64,000 nt of DNA from positions 2,108,001 through 2,172,000 of the forward strand of contig NZ_CP082833.1 in the NCBI RefSeq assembly GCF_021278985.1, given 5' to 3'. Shown here piece by piece: positions 9,904 through 18,542 of the stretch. Position 1 is the first letter of the stretch. Each line of letters opens with the position of its first letter. This stretch comes from Citrobacter rodentium NBRC 105723 = DSM 16636 (lineage in GTDB: Bacteria > Pseudomonadota > Gammaproteobacteria > Enterobacterales > Enterobacteriaceae). The notes under the pieces were generated by a model. The model did not search any database. It was not told the DNA's origin and saw only the letters and a program-made list of their open reading frames with translations. A program made the position numbers and the translations under genes.

Positions 9904-9923
9904 TATTTATTCAGGGAGAGGCC

Positions 9924-10247
9924 ATGTTCACCGTTATATTGCATGTCGACGTCGCCAAAGAATTAGCCGAGCTGCCGCCCATTGTTCAGGCTAAAATGAT
10001 CCGCCTGATCGATAAGTTAAAAGCGAACCCCACAGTGCTTCGGGAACCGGACAGTAAGCCCCTCGGCGCGGGACTGTTTGAAATACGCACTATGGGGATC
10101 GGGATCGCCCGGGGCCTGTATGTTTATCAGAAAGGTAAAAGGATCTACCTGCTGCGGGTCTTTATTAAAAAAACGCAGAAAACGCCGGAACACGAAATGC
10201 TGTTAGCCTTCACAAGGCTGGAGGAGATGCTCAATGAAGAAAACTAA
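9924..10247 (+). CDS. HigB/RelE-like toxin (phage-derived Gp49-like family)
   Basis: A 107-residue protein with the fold typical of ribosome-dependent mRNA-cleaving toxins. Family features are FTVILHVDVAKELAELP at the start, the central LGAGLFEIRTMGIGIARGLYVYQKGKRIYLLRVFIKK and a C-terminal KTPEHEMLLAFTRLEE. The start at 9924 is set by GGGAGAG; an upstream in-frame start at 9897 would overlap the operators. The gene overlaps the antitoxin frame by 14 bp and precedes it, the toxin-first order of higBA modules. Confidence 0.85.
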   Translation: MFTVILHVDVAKELAELPPIVQAKMIRLIDKLKANPTVLREPDSKPLGAGLFEIRTMGIGIARGLYVYQKGKRIYLLRVFIKKTQKTPEHEMLLAFTRLEEMLNEEN

Positions 10248-10521
10248 AAGTGTCGCCTGGGACGAGGTCAGAACAGACCTTCTGTCCAGTCCTGAGGTAC
10301 AGGCTGCAATGGAAGCAGAAGAACGTAAAGCGCGTCTGCAGGCTATGCTCGCAGAATGGCGCAATCATGCTGGCTTAACCCGCGCACAGGTTGCAGAGAG
10401 AATGGGCGTCACGCCACCGACGGTATCCAGAATGGAGGCCAATATTGTCAGGGCCAGCCTGGAAACCATCGCCCGCTATGCCAGAGCCTGTGGAATCAAA
10501 CATCCACAAATCCTTTTATAA
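10234..10521 (+). CDS. XRE-family antitoxin of the HigBA-like module
   Basis: A 95-residue protein with a helix-turn-helix in the C-terminal half (LTRAQVAERMGVTPPTVSRMEANIVRASLETIARYARACG, about residues 49-88). The charged N-terminal part likely binds the toxin. It overlaps the toxin gene by 14 bp, showing translational coupling, and is expected to repress the operon at the tandem TTAGC/GCTAA sites. No transposase is attached. Confidence 0.87.
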   Translation: MKKTKSVAWDEVRTDLLSSPEVQAAMEAEERKARLQAMLAEWRNHAGLTRAQVAERMGVTPPTVSRMEANIVRASLETIARYARACGIKHPQILL

Positions 10522-10586
10522 CGCTTCCCCCCTGATACCGACAGTATCAAGGGGATAAACGTTTTACGTTTAACGCAGAGCGAAGC

Positions 10587-11939
10587 TTATTGACCGGCGA
10601 TCTTCATCTCCGGCAGAAGAACGGAACCACACTGGATATTGCTGCGGGTTTCAATATCGTTGCCCACGGTCACGATATTGCGCCACATCTCTTTTAAGTT
10701 CCCGGCGATGGTAATTTCGCTAACCGGATACTGAATTTCGCCGTTTTCGACCCAGAAGCCAGCCGCGCCGCGCGAGTAATCCCCGGTAATGCCGCTTACG
10801 CCCTGGCCCATCAGTTCGGTGACCACCAGACCGGTACCCATCTCTTTCAGCATCTGCTCAAAGCTCAGCCCCTGCCCGGCAATACGCCAGTTGTGAATGC
10901 CGCCCGCGTGGCCGGTGCTTTTTAGTCCCAGCTTGCGCGCCGAATAGTTGGTCAGCAGCCACTGGGTCAGCACGCCGTCTTTAACGATGTCACGCCGTTC
11001 GGTACGCACGCCTTCGCTGTCGAACGGCGAGGAAGCCAGCCCTTTGCGCAGATGCGGATGTTCTTCGATGGTCAGCCACTCAGGCAGTATTTGTTTGCCC
11101 AGCGAATCCAGCAGGAACGTCGATTTACGATAAACAGAGCCGCCGGCAATTGCGCCAACCAGATGACCAAACAGCCCGGTCGCCACTTCATTAGCGAAAA
11201 TGACCGGCGCTTTCATCGTCGAAAGCTTACGCGGCGCAAGGCGCGATAACGTGCGGCGAGCGCACTCGGCGCCGACCCACTCCGGCGATTGCAGATCGCC
11301 CAGCGCGCGGCCAATGGTATAAGCGTAGTCGCGTTCCATATCGCCATTCTCTTCGGCAATCACGCAGCTGGACAGCGAGTGACGGCTGGAACAATAGCCC
11401 TGCAACATACCGTGGCTGTTGCCGAACACTTTAATGCCATAGTGGCTGTTAAAGCTGCCGCCTTCGGTATTGGTAATGCGTTTATCCGCCTGTAATGATG
11501 CCTGCTCGGCACGCGCGGCCAGTTCAATGGCCTCGTCCGGGGAGATTTCCGCCGGATGGAACAGGTCGAGATCCGGCGCGTCAAAGGCCAGCAGTTCTTT
11601 ATCAGCCACGCCCGCGCACGGGTCTGGCGAGGTATAGCGCGCTATGTCCAGCGCTGCCTGCACGGTGCGGGCGATAGCCTGCGGGCTTAAGTCCGTCGAT
11701 GACGCGCTGCCTTTGCGGTTCTGATGGTAAACGGTGATGCCTAAGGCGCCATCGCTGTTAAATTCAACATTCTCCACTTCACCATAGCGGGTGCTTACGC
11801 TGATGCCGGTGGTCTTGCTAACCGATACTTCCGCCCCGTCCGATTTGCCTGAGGCTAACTCCAGCGCCGTCGAGACTGCTTCTTCCAGGCTCTTACGCTG
11901 CGCTTCAACTTGTGAGATTACTTTCATTGCAAATGCCAT
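10587..11939 (-). CDS. pmbA: TldE/PmbA metalloprotease subunit
   Basis: A 450-residue partner of TldD. The TldD/E heterodimer unfolds and cleaves peptides, matures microcin B17 and degrades the CcdA antitoxin. The sequence follows E. coli PmbA throughout, from MKVISQVEAQRK to VLLPEMKIAGQ. The start at 11939 (MAFAMKVIS) gives exactly the E. coli length; the open frame continues 23 codons upstream without a family match. Divergent from darP. It has no HExxH motif, as expected, since the zinc site is in TldD. Confidence 0.97.
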   Translation of the reverse strand: MAFAMKVISQVEAQRKSLEEAVSTALELASGKSDGAEVSVSKTTGISVSTRYGEVENVEFNSDGALGITVYHQNRKGSASSTDLSPQAIARTVQAALDIARYTSPDPCAGVADKELLAFDAPDLDLFHPAEISPDEAIELAARAEQASLQADKRITNTEGGSFNSHYGIKVFGNSHGMLQGYCSSRHSLSSCVIAEENGDMERDYAYTIGRALGDLQSPEWVGAECARRTLSRLAPRKLSTMKAPVIFANEVATGLFGHLVGAIAGGSVYRKSTFLLDSLGKQILPEWLTIEEHPHLRKGLASSPFDSEGVRTERRDIVKDGVLTQWLLTNYSARKLGLKSTGHAGGIHNWRIAGQGLSFEQMLKEMGTGLVVTELMGQGVSGITGDYSRGAAGFWVENGEIQYPVSEITIAGNLKEMWRNIVTVGNDIETRSNIQCGSVLLPEMKIAGQ

Positions 11940-12034
11940 AATGTAGTGAGAGTTTCTTTGAAGTCTAACAGAGAACCGTTTTTCAGTGCGCATCTTAACT
12001 GGTAACATTAGCCTCTTTTTTTAAGGAGCCTGAG

Positions 12035-12586
12035 ATGACAAAGCAGCCCGAAGACTGGCTCGACGACGTGCCCGGTGATGAAAACGAAGACGAAGATGAT
12101 GAAATTATCTGGGTCAGCAAAAGTGAAATTAAACGTGATGCCGAGGAGCTGAAGCGCCTGGGCGCAGAGATTGTCGATCTGGGTAAAAACGCGCTGGATA
12201 AAATCCCGCTGGATCCGGATCTGCGCGCCGCAATTGAGCTGGCGCAGCGTATTAAAATGGAAGGCCGCCGCCGTCAGCTGCAGCTGATTGGTAAAATGTT
12301 GCGCCAGCGTGACGTTGAACCCATCCGTCAGGCGCTGGACAAGCTGAAAAACCGTCATAACCAGCAGGTCGTGCTGTTCCATAAGCTGGAGCAAATGCGC
12401 GATCGCCTGCTCGTCGACGGGGATGAGGCGATAGCGGAAGTGCTGAACCTGTGGCCGAACGCAGACCGTCAGCAGCTGCGTTCGCTTATCCGCAACGCGA
12501 AGAAAGAGAAAGAAGGGAACAAGCCGCCGAAATCCGCACGCCAGATTTTCCAGTATCTGCGCGAACTGGCGGAAAACGAAGCGTAA
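12035..12586 (+). CDS. darP: Ribosome biogenesis factor DarP (YjgA)
   Basis: A 183-residue protein, identical in length to E. coli YjgA/DarP, which binds late 50S precursors and helps mature the peptidyl-transferase centre. The N-terminus is very acidic (GDENEDEDDEIIWVSKSEIK), followed by a basic helical bundle (KMEGRRRQLQLIGKMLRQRD). AAGGAG lies in front of the ATG. It is divergent from pmbA, with about 95 bp between starts. Confidence 0.96.
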   Translation: MTKQPEDWLDDVPGDENEDEDDEIIWVSKSEIKRDAEELKRLGAEIVDLGKNALDKIPLDPDLRAAIELAQRIKMEGRRRQLQLIGKMLRQRDVEPIRQALDKLKNRHNQQVVLFHKLEQMRDRLLVDGDEAIAEVLNLWPNADRQQLRSLIRNAKKEKEGNKPPKSARQIFQYLRELAENEA

Positions 12587-12603
12587 TTTCGCGCGTCGGC
12601 AAT

Positions 12604-12692
12604 GCCGGATGGCGGCGCAATGCGCCTTATCCGGCCTACAGAACTATGGCGCGGATAGTGATGTAGGCCCGGAAAGCGCAGCGCCTCCGGGC
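12604..12692. repeat. BIME between darP and mpl
   Basis: Two REP palindromes (GCCGGATGGCGGC...GCCTTATCCGGC and GGCCCGGAAAGCGC...CTCCGGGC) lie head to head between the convergent darP and mpl genes. The second is followed by ATTTTTAT and could also help end transcription from darP. Confidence 0.85.
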
Positions 12693-12699
12693 ATTTTTA

Positions 12700-14073
12700 T
12701 TACTCGCCAGCCTGGGATTTCTTCGCCAGACCGTCTAACAGCTTCTGATGAATTCCGCCAAACCCGCCGTTGCTCATCACCAGGATGTGATCGCCAGGCT
12801 GTGCCGTTTTCACCACCATCTCCGCCAGCGCGTCGACGTCGCCGCTCCAGTGCGCAGGCTGAACGCAGGCATCGGCGACCTCCGCCACCTGCCACGGAAT
12901 GTGCGGCGGTTGCAGCAGATACACCTCATCGGCGCGGCCCAGCGACGGCGCCAGATCGTCTTTGCACAACCCCATTTTCATGGTGTTGGAACGCGGCTCC
13001 AGCACCGCGATAATCCGCGCCGTACCGCCCACTTTGCCGCGTAATGCCGCCAGCGTCGCCAGAATCGCCGTCGGGTGATGGGCGAAATCGTCATACACCG
13101 TAACGCCGTTCGCTTCGCCACGCAGCTCCAGGCGGCGACGGGCGTTGATAAACGATCCCAGCGCCGCCGCGGCATCGGCTGGCTGTACGCCAACATGACG
13201 CGCTGCGGCGATAGCCATCAGGCCATTGTGCATGTTGTGTTCGCCCACCAGCGACCACTTCACTTCGCCGACCTTTTCGCCGTCCAGCCAGACTTCCCAC
13301 GCCGATGCGTCGGCGTTCAGCTTCTTCGCCTGCCAGTGTCCCTGCTCGCCCACCAGCTCCTGTTCGCTCCAGCAGCCCATCGCCAGCGTCTGCTTCAGGT
13401 TGATATCATTTTCCGGATAAATAATGCGCCCCTGGCCCGGCACGATGCGCACCAGATGGTGGAACTGTTTCTGGATTGCCTTCAGGTCGTCAAAAATATC
13501 CGCATGATCGAACTCAAGGTTGTTGAGGATCAGCGTGCGCGGACAGTAGTGAACAAATTTAGAACGCTTATCGAAGAAGGCGCAGTCATATTCATCCGCC
13601 TCAATGACGAAGAAATCGCTCTCGCCCAGACGCGCCGACACCTCAAAGTTGCCCGGCACGCCGCCAATCACAAAGCCTGGCTTGTAGCCGCAGGCTTCCA
13701 GAATCCAGGCGGCCATCCCGGCGGTGGTGGTTTTCCCGTGCGTTCCCGCCACGGCCAGCACCCAACGGTCGCGCAGCACAAAATCGTGCAGCCACTGCGG
13801 CCCGGACATGTACGGGATGTTTTTTTCCAGCACCGCCTCAACGCACGCATTACCGCGGGTCATGGCATTGCCGATAATCACCAGATCGGGCTGCGGGTCG
13901 AGCTGACTGGCGTCATAACCCTGAATAAGGTCAATGCCCTGCTTTTCAAGCAGGGTACTCATTGGCGGATATACATTGGCGTCCGAACCCGTTACCTCAT
14001 GACCAAGCGAACGCGCCAGCATCGCCAGACCGCCCATGAAGGTGCCACAAATTCCCAAAATATGAATGCGCAT
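12700..14073 (-). CDS. mpl: UDP-MurNAc:L-Ala-gamma-D-Glu-meso-DAP ligase
   Basis: A 457-residue Mur-ligase family enzyme that re-attaches the recycled tripeptide from old murein to UDP-MurNAc, using ATP. The P-loop AGTHGKTTTAGM lies at about 109-120, the DDFAHHPTAI motif is near 330, and the N-terminus MRIHILGICGTFMGGLAML is a Rossmann-like start. Length and sequence match E. coli Mpl. Monocistronic, divergent from fbp. Confidence 0.97.
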   Translation of the reverse strand: MRIHILGICGTFMGGLAMLARSLGHEVTGSDANVYPPMSTLLEKQGIDLIQGYDASQLDPQPDLVIIGNAMTRGNACVEAVLEKNIPYMSGPQWLHDFVLRDRWVLAVAGTHGKTTTAGMAAWILEACGYKPGFVIGGVPGNFEVSARLGESDFFVIEADEYDCAFFDKRSKFVHYCPRTLILNNLEFDHADIFDDLKAIQKQFHHLVRIVPGQGRIIYPENDINLKQTLAMGCWSEQELVGEQGHWQAKKLNADASAWEVWLDGEKVGEVKWSLVGEHNMHNGLMAIAAARHVGVQPADAAAALGSFINARRRLELRGEANGVTVYDDFAHHPTAILATLAALRGKVGGTARIIAVLEPRSNTMKMGLCKDDLAPSLGRADEVYLLQPPHIPWQVAEVADACVQPAHWSGDVDALAEMVVKTAQPGDHILVMSNGGFGGIHQKLLDGLAKKSQAGE

Positions 14074-14248
14074 ACGTCACTATCCTTTTTTAATCCGGGA
14101 GCCATTTTACGCATATGTCAGCCCGGTGAGAAACGCATTTCAGGATAATCCGTAGTTTGCTGGCGCGATTCACCTGAGCGCAGTCCCTGAAATATTTGTT
14201 AAGATTGTTAAGGTCGCTTTACTCCATATCAATTGCAGGGAAAGTGTT

Positions 14249-15247
14249 ATGAAAACGTTAGGTGAATTTATTGTCGAAAAGCAGCACGAGTTCTCGCATG
14301 CAACCGGTGAGCTCACTGCTTTGCTGTCGGCAATAAAGCTGGGCGCCAAGATCATCCACCGTGATATCAATAAGGCCGGACTGGTCGATATCCTGGGTGC
14401 CAGCGGTGCTGAGAACGTGCAGGGCGAGGTTCAACAGAAGCTCGATCTGTTCGCGAACGAGAAACTGAAAGCGGCGCTCAAGGCACGCGATATCGTCGCG
14501 GGCATCGCCTCTGAAGAAGAAGATGAGATCGTCGTCTTTGAAGGCTGTGAACACGCGAAGTACGTGGTGCTGATGGATCCTCTGGATGGTTCGTCCAACA
14601 TCGATGTTAACGTTTCTGTCGGAACGATTTTTTCTATCTATCGCCGGGTCACGCCGGTCGGCACGCCGGTAACGGAAGAAGATTTCCTCCAGCCGGGCAA
14701 CAAACAGGTTGCCGCGGGCTACGTGGTTTATGGCTCTTCCACCATGCTGGTCTACACCACCGGCTGCGGCGTGCACGCTTTCACCTACGATCCGTCGCTG
14801 GGCGTGTTCTGCCTGTGCCAGGAGCGTATGCGCTTCCCGCAGAAGGGCAAAACGTACTCGATCAACGAAGGTAACTACATCAAGTTCCCGAACGGCGTGA
14901 AGAAGTACATTAAATTCTGCCAGGAAGAGGATAAGTCCACCAACCGCCCGTACACTTCGCGCTACATTGGTTCGCTGGTGGCGGACTTCCATCGCAACCT
15001 GCTGAAAGGCGGAATTTATCTCTACCCAAGCACCGCCAGCCACCCGGAAGGGAAGCTGCGTCTGCTGTATGAATGCAACCCGATGGCGTTTCTTGCGGAA
15101 CAGGCAGGCGGCAAAGCGAGCGACGGGAAAGAGCGTATCCTGGACATTGTTCCGGAGAGCCTGCATCAGCGCCGCTCGTTCTTCGTCGGCAACGACCATA
15201 TGGTTGAGGACGTAGAACGTTTTATTCGTGAGTTCCCCGACGCGTAA
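14249..15247 (+). CDS. fbp: Fructose-1,6-bisphosphatase class I
   Basis: A 332-residue gluconeogenic phosphatase hydrolysing fructose 1,6-bisphosphate to fructose 6-phosphate. Metal-binding DPLDGSSNID is at 110-119 and the substrate region SRYIGSLVADFHRNLLKGGIYLYP is near 243-266. Full length and very close to E. coli Fbp, which is inhibited by AMP. The ATG has AGGGAAAG upstream. Confidence 0.98.
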   Translation: MKTLGEFIVEKQHEFSHATGELTALLSAIKLGAKIIHRDINKAGLVDILGASGAENVQGEVQQKLDLFANEKLKAALKARDIVAGIASEEEDEIVVFEGCEHAKYVVLMDPLDGSSNIDVNVSVGTIFSIYRRVTPVGTPVTEEDFLQPGNKQVAAGYVVYGSSTMLVYTTGCGVHAFTYDPSLGVFCLCQERMRFPQKGKTYSINEGNYIKFPNGVKKYIKFCQEEDKSTNRPYTSRYIGSLVADFHRNLLKGGIYLYPSTASHPEGKLRLLYECNPMAFLAEQAGGKASDGKERILDIVPESLHQRRSFFVGNDHMVEDVERFIREFPDA

Positions 15248-15253
15248 AACCTG

Positions 15254-15317
15254 ACCGGATGGCGCTAACGCTTAACTGGCCTACAGACCGTGTGTTGTAG
15301 GCCGGAGCCATCCGGCA
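15254..15317. repeat. REP pair between fbp and the chemoreceptor gene
   Basis: ACCGGATGGCGC...GGCCTACAG and GTAGGCCGGAGCCATCCGGC are divergent halves of a BIME, between the convergent ends of fbp and the receptor gene. Confidence 0.7.
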
Positions 15318-15324
15318 TTTCCCC

Positions 15325-16437
15325 TTAAGCCGTCTGTAATTTAAATGCAGACATCGCCTCGATTAACGCCTGAGACTGCTCTTCCAGCGAGCGGGTGGCC
15401 GCGGAAGATTGCTGCACTAACGCCGCGTTCTGCTGCGCCGTCTCATCCATCTGGCTGACTGCAACATTCACCTGTTCAATGCCGCGGCTCTGCTCCTGCG
15501 ACGCGCTGGCGATTTCCCGCATCAGCGTCGTCATCTGCATCACTTCGTTGGCGATCTCATCCATCGTTTCCCCCGCCTGCATCGCCAGGTCGCTGCCTTC
15601 GTGGACCTGCGCCTGAGAATCGCCGATCAGCGTGCGGATCTCTTTCGCCGCCTCAGCGCTCCGGCTGGCGAGGTTACGGACTTCACCCGCCACCACCGCA
15701 AAACCCCGTCCCTGCTCTCCTGCGCGCGCCGCTTCGACCGAGGCGTTCAGCGCCAGGATATTGGTCTGGAACGCAATGCCGTCGATAACGCCGAGGATAT
15801 CGGCAATCCGGTTGGAGCTACCGGAGATATCGCGCATTTTCTCGATGACGTAGCAGACCATTTCGCTGCCGCGATCGGCGGTATCCGATACCAGTTTCGC
15901 CAGCTGATGCGCCTGACCGGCGTTTTCCGCGTTCTGTTTCACCGTCGCGGTGAGCTGCTCTATGCTGGCGGCGGTTTGTTCCAGCGAAGTGGCGGTCGAT
16001 TCGGTGCGCACGGCAAGGTTCATATTGCCTGCCGCCAGCTTATGGCTGCCGGTATCGATTTGCGAGCTGGCTTTACGTACTCGTTTTACCGATTCGCTCA
16101 GCGCCACGCGCATTCCCTCAAGCGCGGCCTGCAGGCGATTAAACTCGGCGCTGGCGTAGCGGCTTTCCGTCGCCGACAAATCGCCGGTCGCCAGGCGCTC
16201 CAGTTGTTTAACCAGGCTGTCCAGCGGGTTGAGAATATTATTACGCAGCATCAGCCAGGCGACAGCCAGCAGCGCGATAGTCGCCAGCATGACGCCCCAC
16301 ATAGCGCCGAACCAGGCCCAGGAGGTGATGTTGTGGGTCGAGGCATACATTCCCATACCGCCCGTCAGCAGCAGGAATGCAGTAATCAGCGATAATAAGA
16401 CCAGCAGAGTATTTCTTACGGAGAGGGAGTTGGGCAT
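15325..16437 (-). CDS. Methyl-accepting chemotaxis protein lacking a periplasmic ligand domain
   Basis: A 370-residue receptor. Membrane segments span about 10-28 and 41-63, leaving a periplasmic loop of only about a dozen residues. A HAMP domain (64-116) and the long signalling coiled coil follow, with the hairpin tip GIAFQTNILALNASVEAARAGEQGRGFAVVAGEVRNLA. It ends in FKLQTA without the NWETF tether used by CheR and CheB. Input could be membrane or cytoplasmic state rather than a periplasmic ligand, as for Aer-like receptors, but there is no PAS domain. A FliA promoter lies upstream. Not part of the E. coli gene order here. Confidence 0.9.
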   Translation of the reverse strand: MPNSLSVRNTLLVLLSLITAFLLLTGGMGMYASTHNITSWAWFGAMWGVMLATIALLAVAWLMLRNNILNPLDSLVKQLERLATGDLSATESRYASAEFNRLQAALEGMRVALSESVKRVRKASSQIDTGSHKLAAGNMNLAVRTESTATSLEQTAASIEQLTATVKQNAENAGQAHQLAKLVSDTADRGSEMVCYVIEKMRDISGSSNRIADILGVIDGIAFQTNILALNASVEAARAGEQGRGFAVVAGEVRNLASRSAEAAKEIRTLIGDSQAQVHEGSDLAMQAGETMDEIANEVMQMTTLMREIASASQEQSRGIEQVNVAVSQMDETAQQNAALVQQSSAATRSLEEQSQALIEAMSAFKLQTA

Positions 16438-16468
16438 CGTTATTGTCCGGTTGAAGAAGATATAAAAT

Positions 16469-16495
16469 CTATCGACAACAACCGGAATAAGTTTA
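16469..16495 (-). promoter_or_regulatory. Sigma-28 (FliA) promoter of the short chemoreceptor gene
   Basis: On the minus strand TAAA (16495-16492), a 15-base spacer and GTCGATAG (16476-16469) match the flagellar consensus TAAA-N15-GCCGATAA with one mismatch in each end half at most. It lies about 32 bp upstream of the start codon. Confidence 0.75.
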
Positions 16496-16509
16496 GCTGA
16501 TTAATTATT

Positions 16510-17520
16510 TCATCTGTTTCTTTCTGGCGCGCTGGCCGATCCTGTGCGGGTGACGGGCGAGTGCTGACGATTCTCCCACAGCACCGTCAGACCACGCTGC
16601 ATGGCGATGAAAATGAATAACAAAATGCCAATTGCGATTTTCGTCCACCAGGAACTGAGCGTACCGTCGAAGTTGATGTAGGTCTGGATCAGACCCTGAA
16701 TCGCCACGCCAAACAGCGTGCCGAGCACGGTGCCTGTTCCGCCGCTGAGCAGCGTGCCGCCAATCACCACCGACGCGATAGCGTCCAGTTCCACCCCAAC
16801 GCCCGCCAGCGCGTACCCGGCCTGGGTATAGATGGAGAACACAATCCCGGCAAGCGTCGCCAGCCCGGAAGAAAGCATATAGATACGGATGGTGGTGCTG
16901 CGAGTGGAAATCCCCATCAGGCTTGCTGAGGTCGCGTTACCGCCAATGGCGTACACCTGATTGCCAAACCGCGTGCGGTGAGCGAGAAAAATACCGATCG
17001 CCACCACCGCCAGCATCAGTAGCCCCATCGCGCTCAGGCGGCCACCGCCGGGAATTTTCCACGCCAGGCTGGAGAGGGTGTCGTAGACGGGATGGTTGAT
17101 GGGAATTGACTCCTCAGAGAGCAGATAGCTGACCCCGCGCAGAAAGAACATCCCGGCGAGGGTGATGATAAACGCCGGGAGCTTCAGCGCGTCAATCAGT
17201 AGCCCCATAAAGGCGCCGAAGGCACAGCCCATCGCCAGCACCAGCGGAAACGCCAGCAGCGGCGAGATCCCCCAATAACCGATGGCTTTTGCAAGAAAGA
17301 CGCCGGTAAAGGCAATCACTGACCCTACGGAGAGATCGATCCCGCCGGAGAGGATCACAAAGGTCATGCCGACGGCGATGATGCCGAGAAAAGCGTTGTC
17401 GGTCAGGATATTACAGATCACCCGCGTGGAGGCGAAGCCGGGAAACTGCGTCAGGCAGTAAAGGTAGCCCAGCACAAAAACCCCGAGGGTGATCATCAGC
17501 GGTAAATTACGTTTTATCAC
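16510..17520 (-). CDS. yjfF: Galactofuranose ABC transporter permease YjfF
   Basis: A 336-residue inner-membrane permease of the RbsC/BPD_transp_2 family with about ten membrane segments (GIIAVGMTFVILSGGIDLSVGSVIAFTGV is the family signature near 48-77). It forms the channel with YtfT, energised by YtfR and fed by YtfQ, for D-galactofuranose uptake. The start overlaps the end of ytfT by 14 bp. Last gene of the operon. Confidence 0.95.
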   Translation of the reverse strand: MIKRNLPLMITLGVFVLGYLYCLTQFPGFASTRVICNILTDNAFLGIIAVGMTFVILSGGIDLSVGSVIAFTGVFLAKAIGYWGISPLLAFPLVLAMGCAFGAFMGLLIDALKLPAFIITLAGMFFLRGVSYLLSEESIPINHPVYDTLSSLAWKIPGGGRLSAMGLLMLAVVAIGIFLAHRTRFGNQVYAIGGNATSASLMGISTRSTTIRIYMLSSGLATLAGIVFSIYTQAGYALAGVGVELDAIASVVIGGTLLSGGTGTVLGTLFGVAIQGLIQTYINFDGTLSSWWTKIAIGILLFIFIAMQRGLTVLWENRQHSPVTRTGSASAPERNR

Positions 17521-18529
17521 GACCGCGCACTCCTTTAATCAGACTGATAAAGCGCTGCGACTGGACAATCAGCACGCACAGCACCACCACGGCCTTCACA
17601 ACCTGGTTCATCTCCGGCGGGAAGCCGGAGAGCAAAATACCGGTGTTCATCCCCTGAATGATCAGCGCCCCCACTACCGATAAAAACAGGTTGAAGCGTC
17701 CGCCCATCAGCGAGCCGCCGCCGATCACCACCGCCAGAATCGCGTCCAGCTCCAGCCACAGCCCGGCGTTGTTGGCGTCCGCGCCGCGAATATCCGCCGC
17801 GACGATAACGCCCGCGATCGCCGCGCACAGCCCGCTCAGCATATAGGTGAGCATGACGATGATCCGCGTATTCACGCCGGCGTTTTTTGCCGCCCGGATA
17901 TTGATCCCGACCGCTTCGATAAACAGGCCAAGCGCAGTTTTGCGTGTGAGCAGCCAGAACAGCGCCAGCGTGACCAGTACGATAATAACCGGCGTCGGAA
18001 ACAGCAGCAGCGATCCGCTGCCAAGCCAGGAGAGCGCGGGCGAGTTAAAAGTGACGATCTGCCCGGCGGTGATCAGCTGTGCGACGCCGCGCCCGGCTAC
18101 CATCAGGATCAGCGTCGCGACGAACGGCTGAATTTTCAGGATCGCCACCAGGATACCGTTCCATAACCCCGCAAGAACGCCTGCGCCCAGCGCGGCAAGC
18201 AGCACCACCGGCAGGCTGTGCCCGGCGACGGTCATCGCGGCGGTGGTGGCGCCGGCTATCGCCATTACCGCACCGACGGAAAGATCGATGCCGCCGGTGG
18301 CGATCACCAGCGTCATGCCTATCGCCAGCAGCGCCACGGGGGCGGCGCGGTTGAGAATATCGATCGGGCTGCCGAACAGACGCCCGTCCTGCAGGACGAT
18401 CTGATAAAAATGCGGCGCGACAAGGCTGTCCGCCAACAGCACCAGCAGGAGCGCGATCAGCTGCGGCGTTCCGGCTGGCCAGCGAAAGCGACGCTTTGAC
18501 GAAGCGCTTTGCGGAACAGAGTGAGGCAT
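17507..18529 (-). CDS. ytfT: Galactofuranose ABC transporter permease YtfT
   Basis: A 340-residue partner permease with the same family signature (VALLAIGMTLVIATGGIDLSVGAVMAIAGA). The start MPHSVPQSASSKRRFRW at 18529 gives nearly the E. coli length; eight further upstream codons remain open but would overlap the ytfR end. It lies between ytfR and yjfF, with overlapping ends indicating one transcript. Confidence 0.95.
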   Translation of the reverse strand: MPHSVPQSASSKRRFRWPAGTPQLIALLLVLLADSLVAPHFYQIVLQDGRLFGSPIDILNRAAPVALLAIGMTLVIATGGIDLSVGAVMAIAGATTAAMTVAGHSLPVVLLAALGAGVLAGLWNGILVAILKIQPFVATLILMVAGRGVAQLITAGQIVTFNSPALSWLGSGSLLLFPTPVIIVLVTLALFWLLTRKTALGLFIEAVGINIRAAKNAGVNTRIIVMLTYMLSGLCAAIAGVIVAADIRGADANNAGLWLELDAILAVVIGGGSLMGGRFNLFLSVVGALIIQGMNTGILLSGFPPEMNQVVKAVVVLCVLIVQSQRFISLIKGVRGRDKT

Positions 18530-18542
18530 CACACAGATCTCC

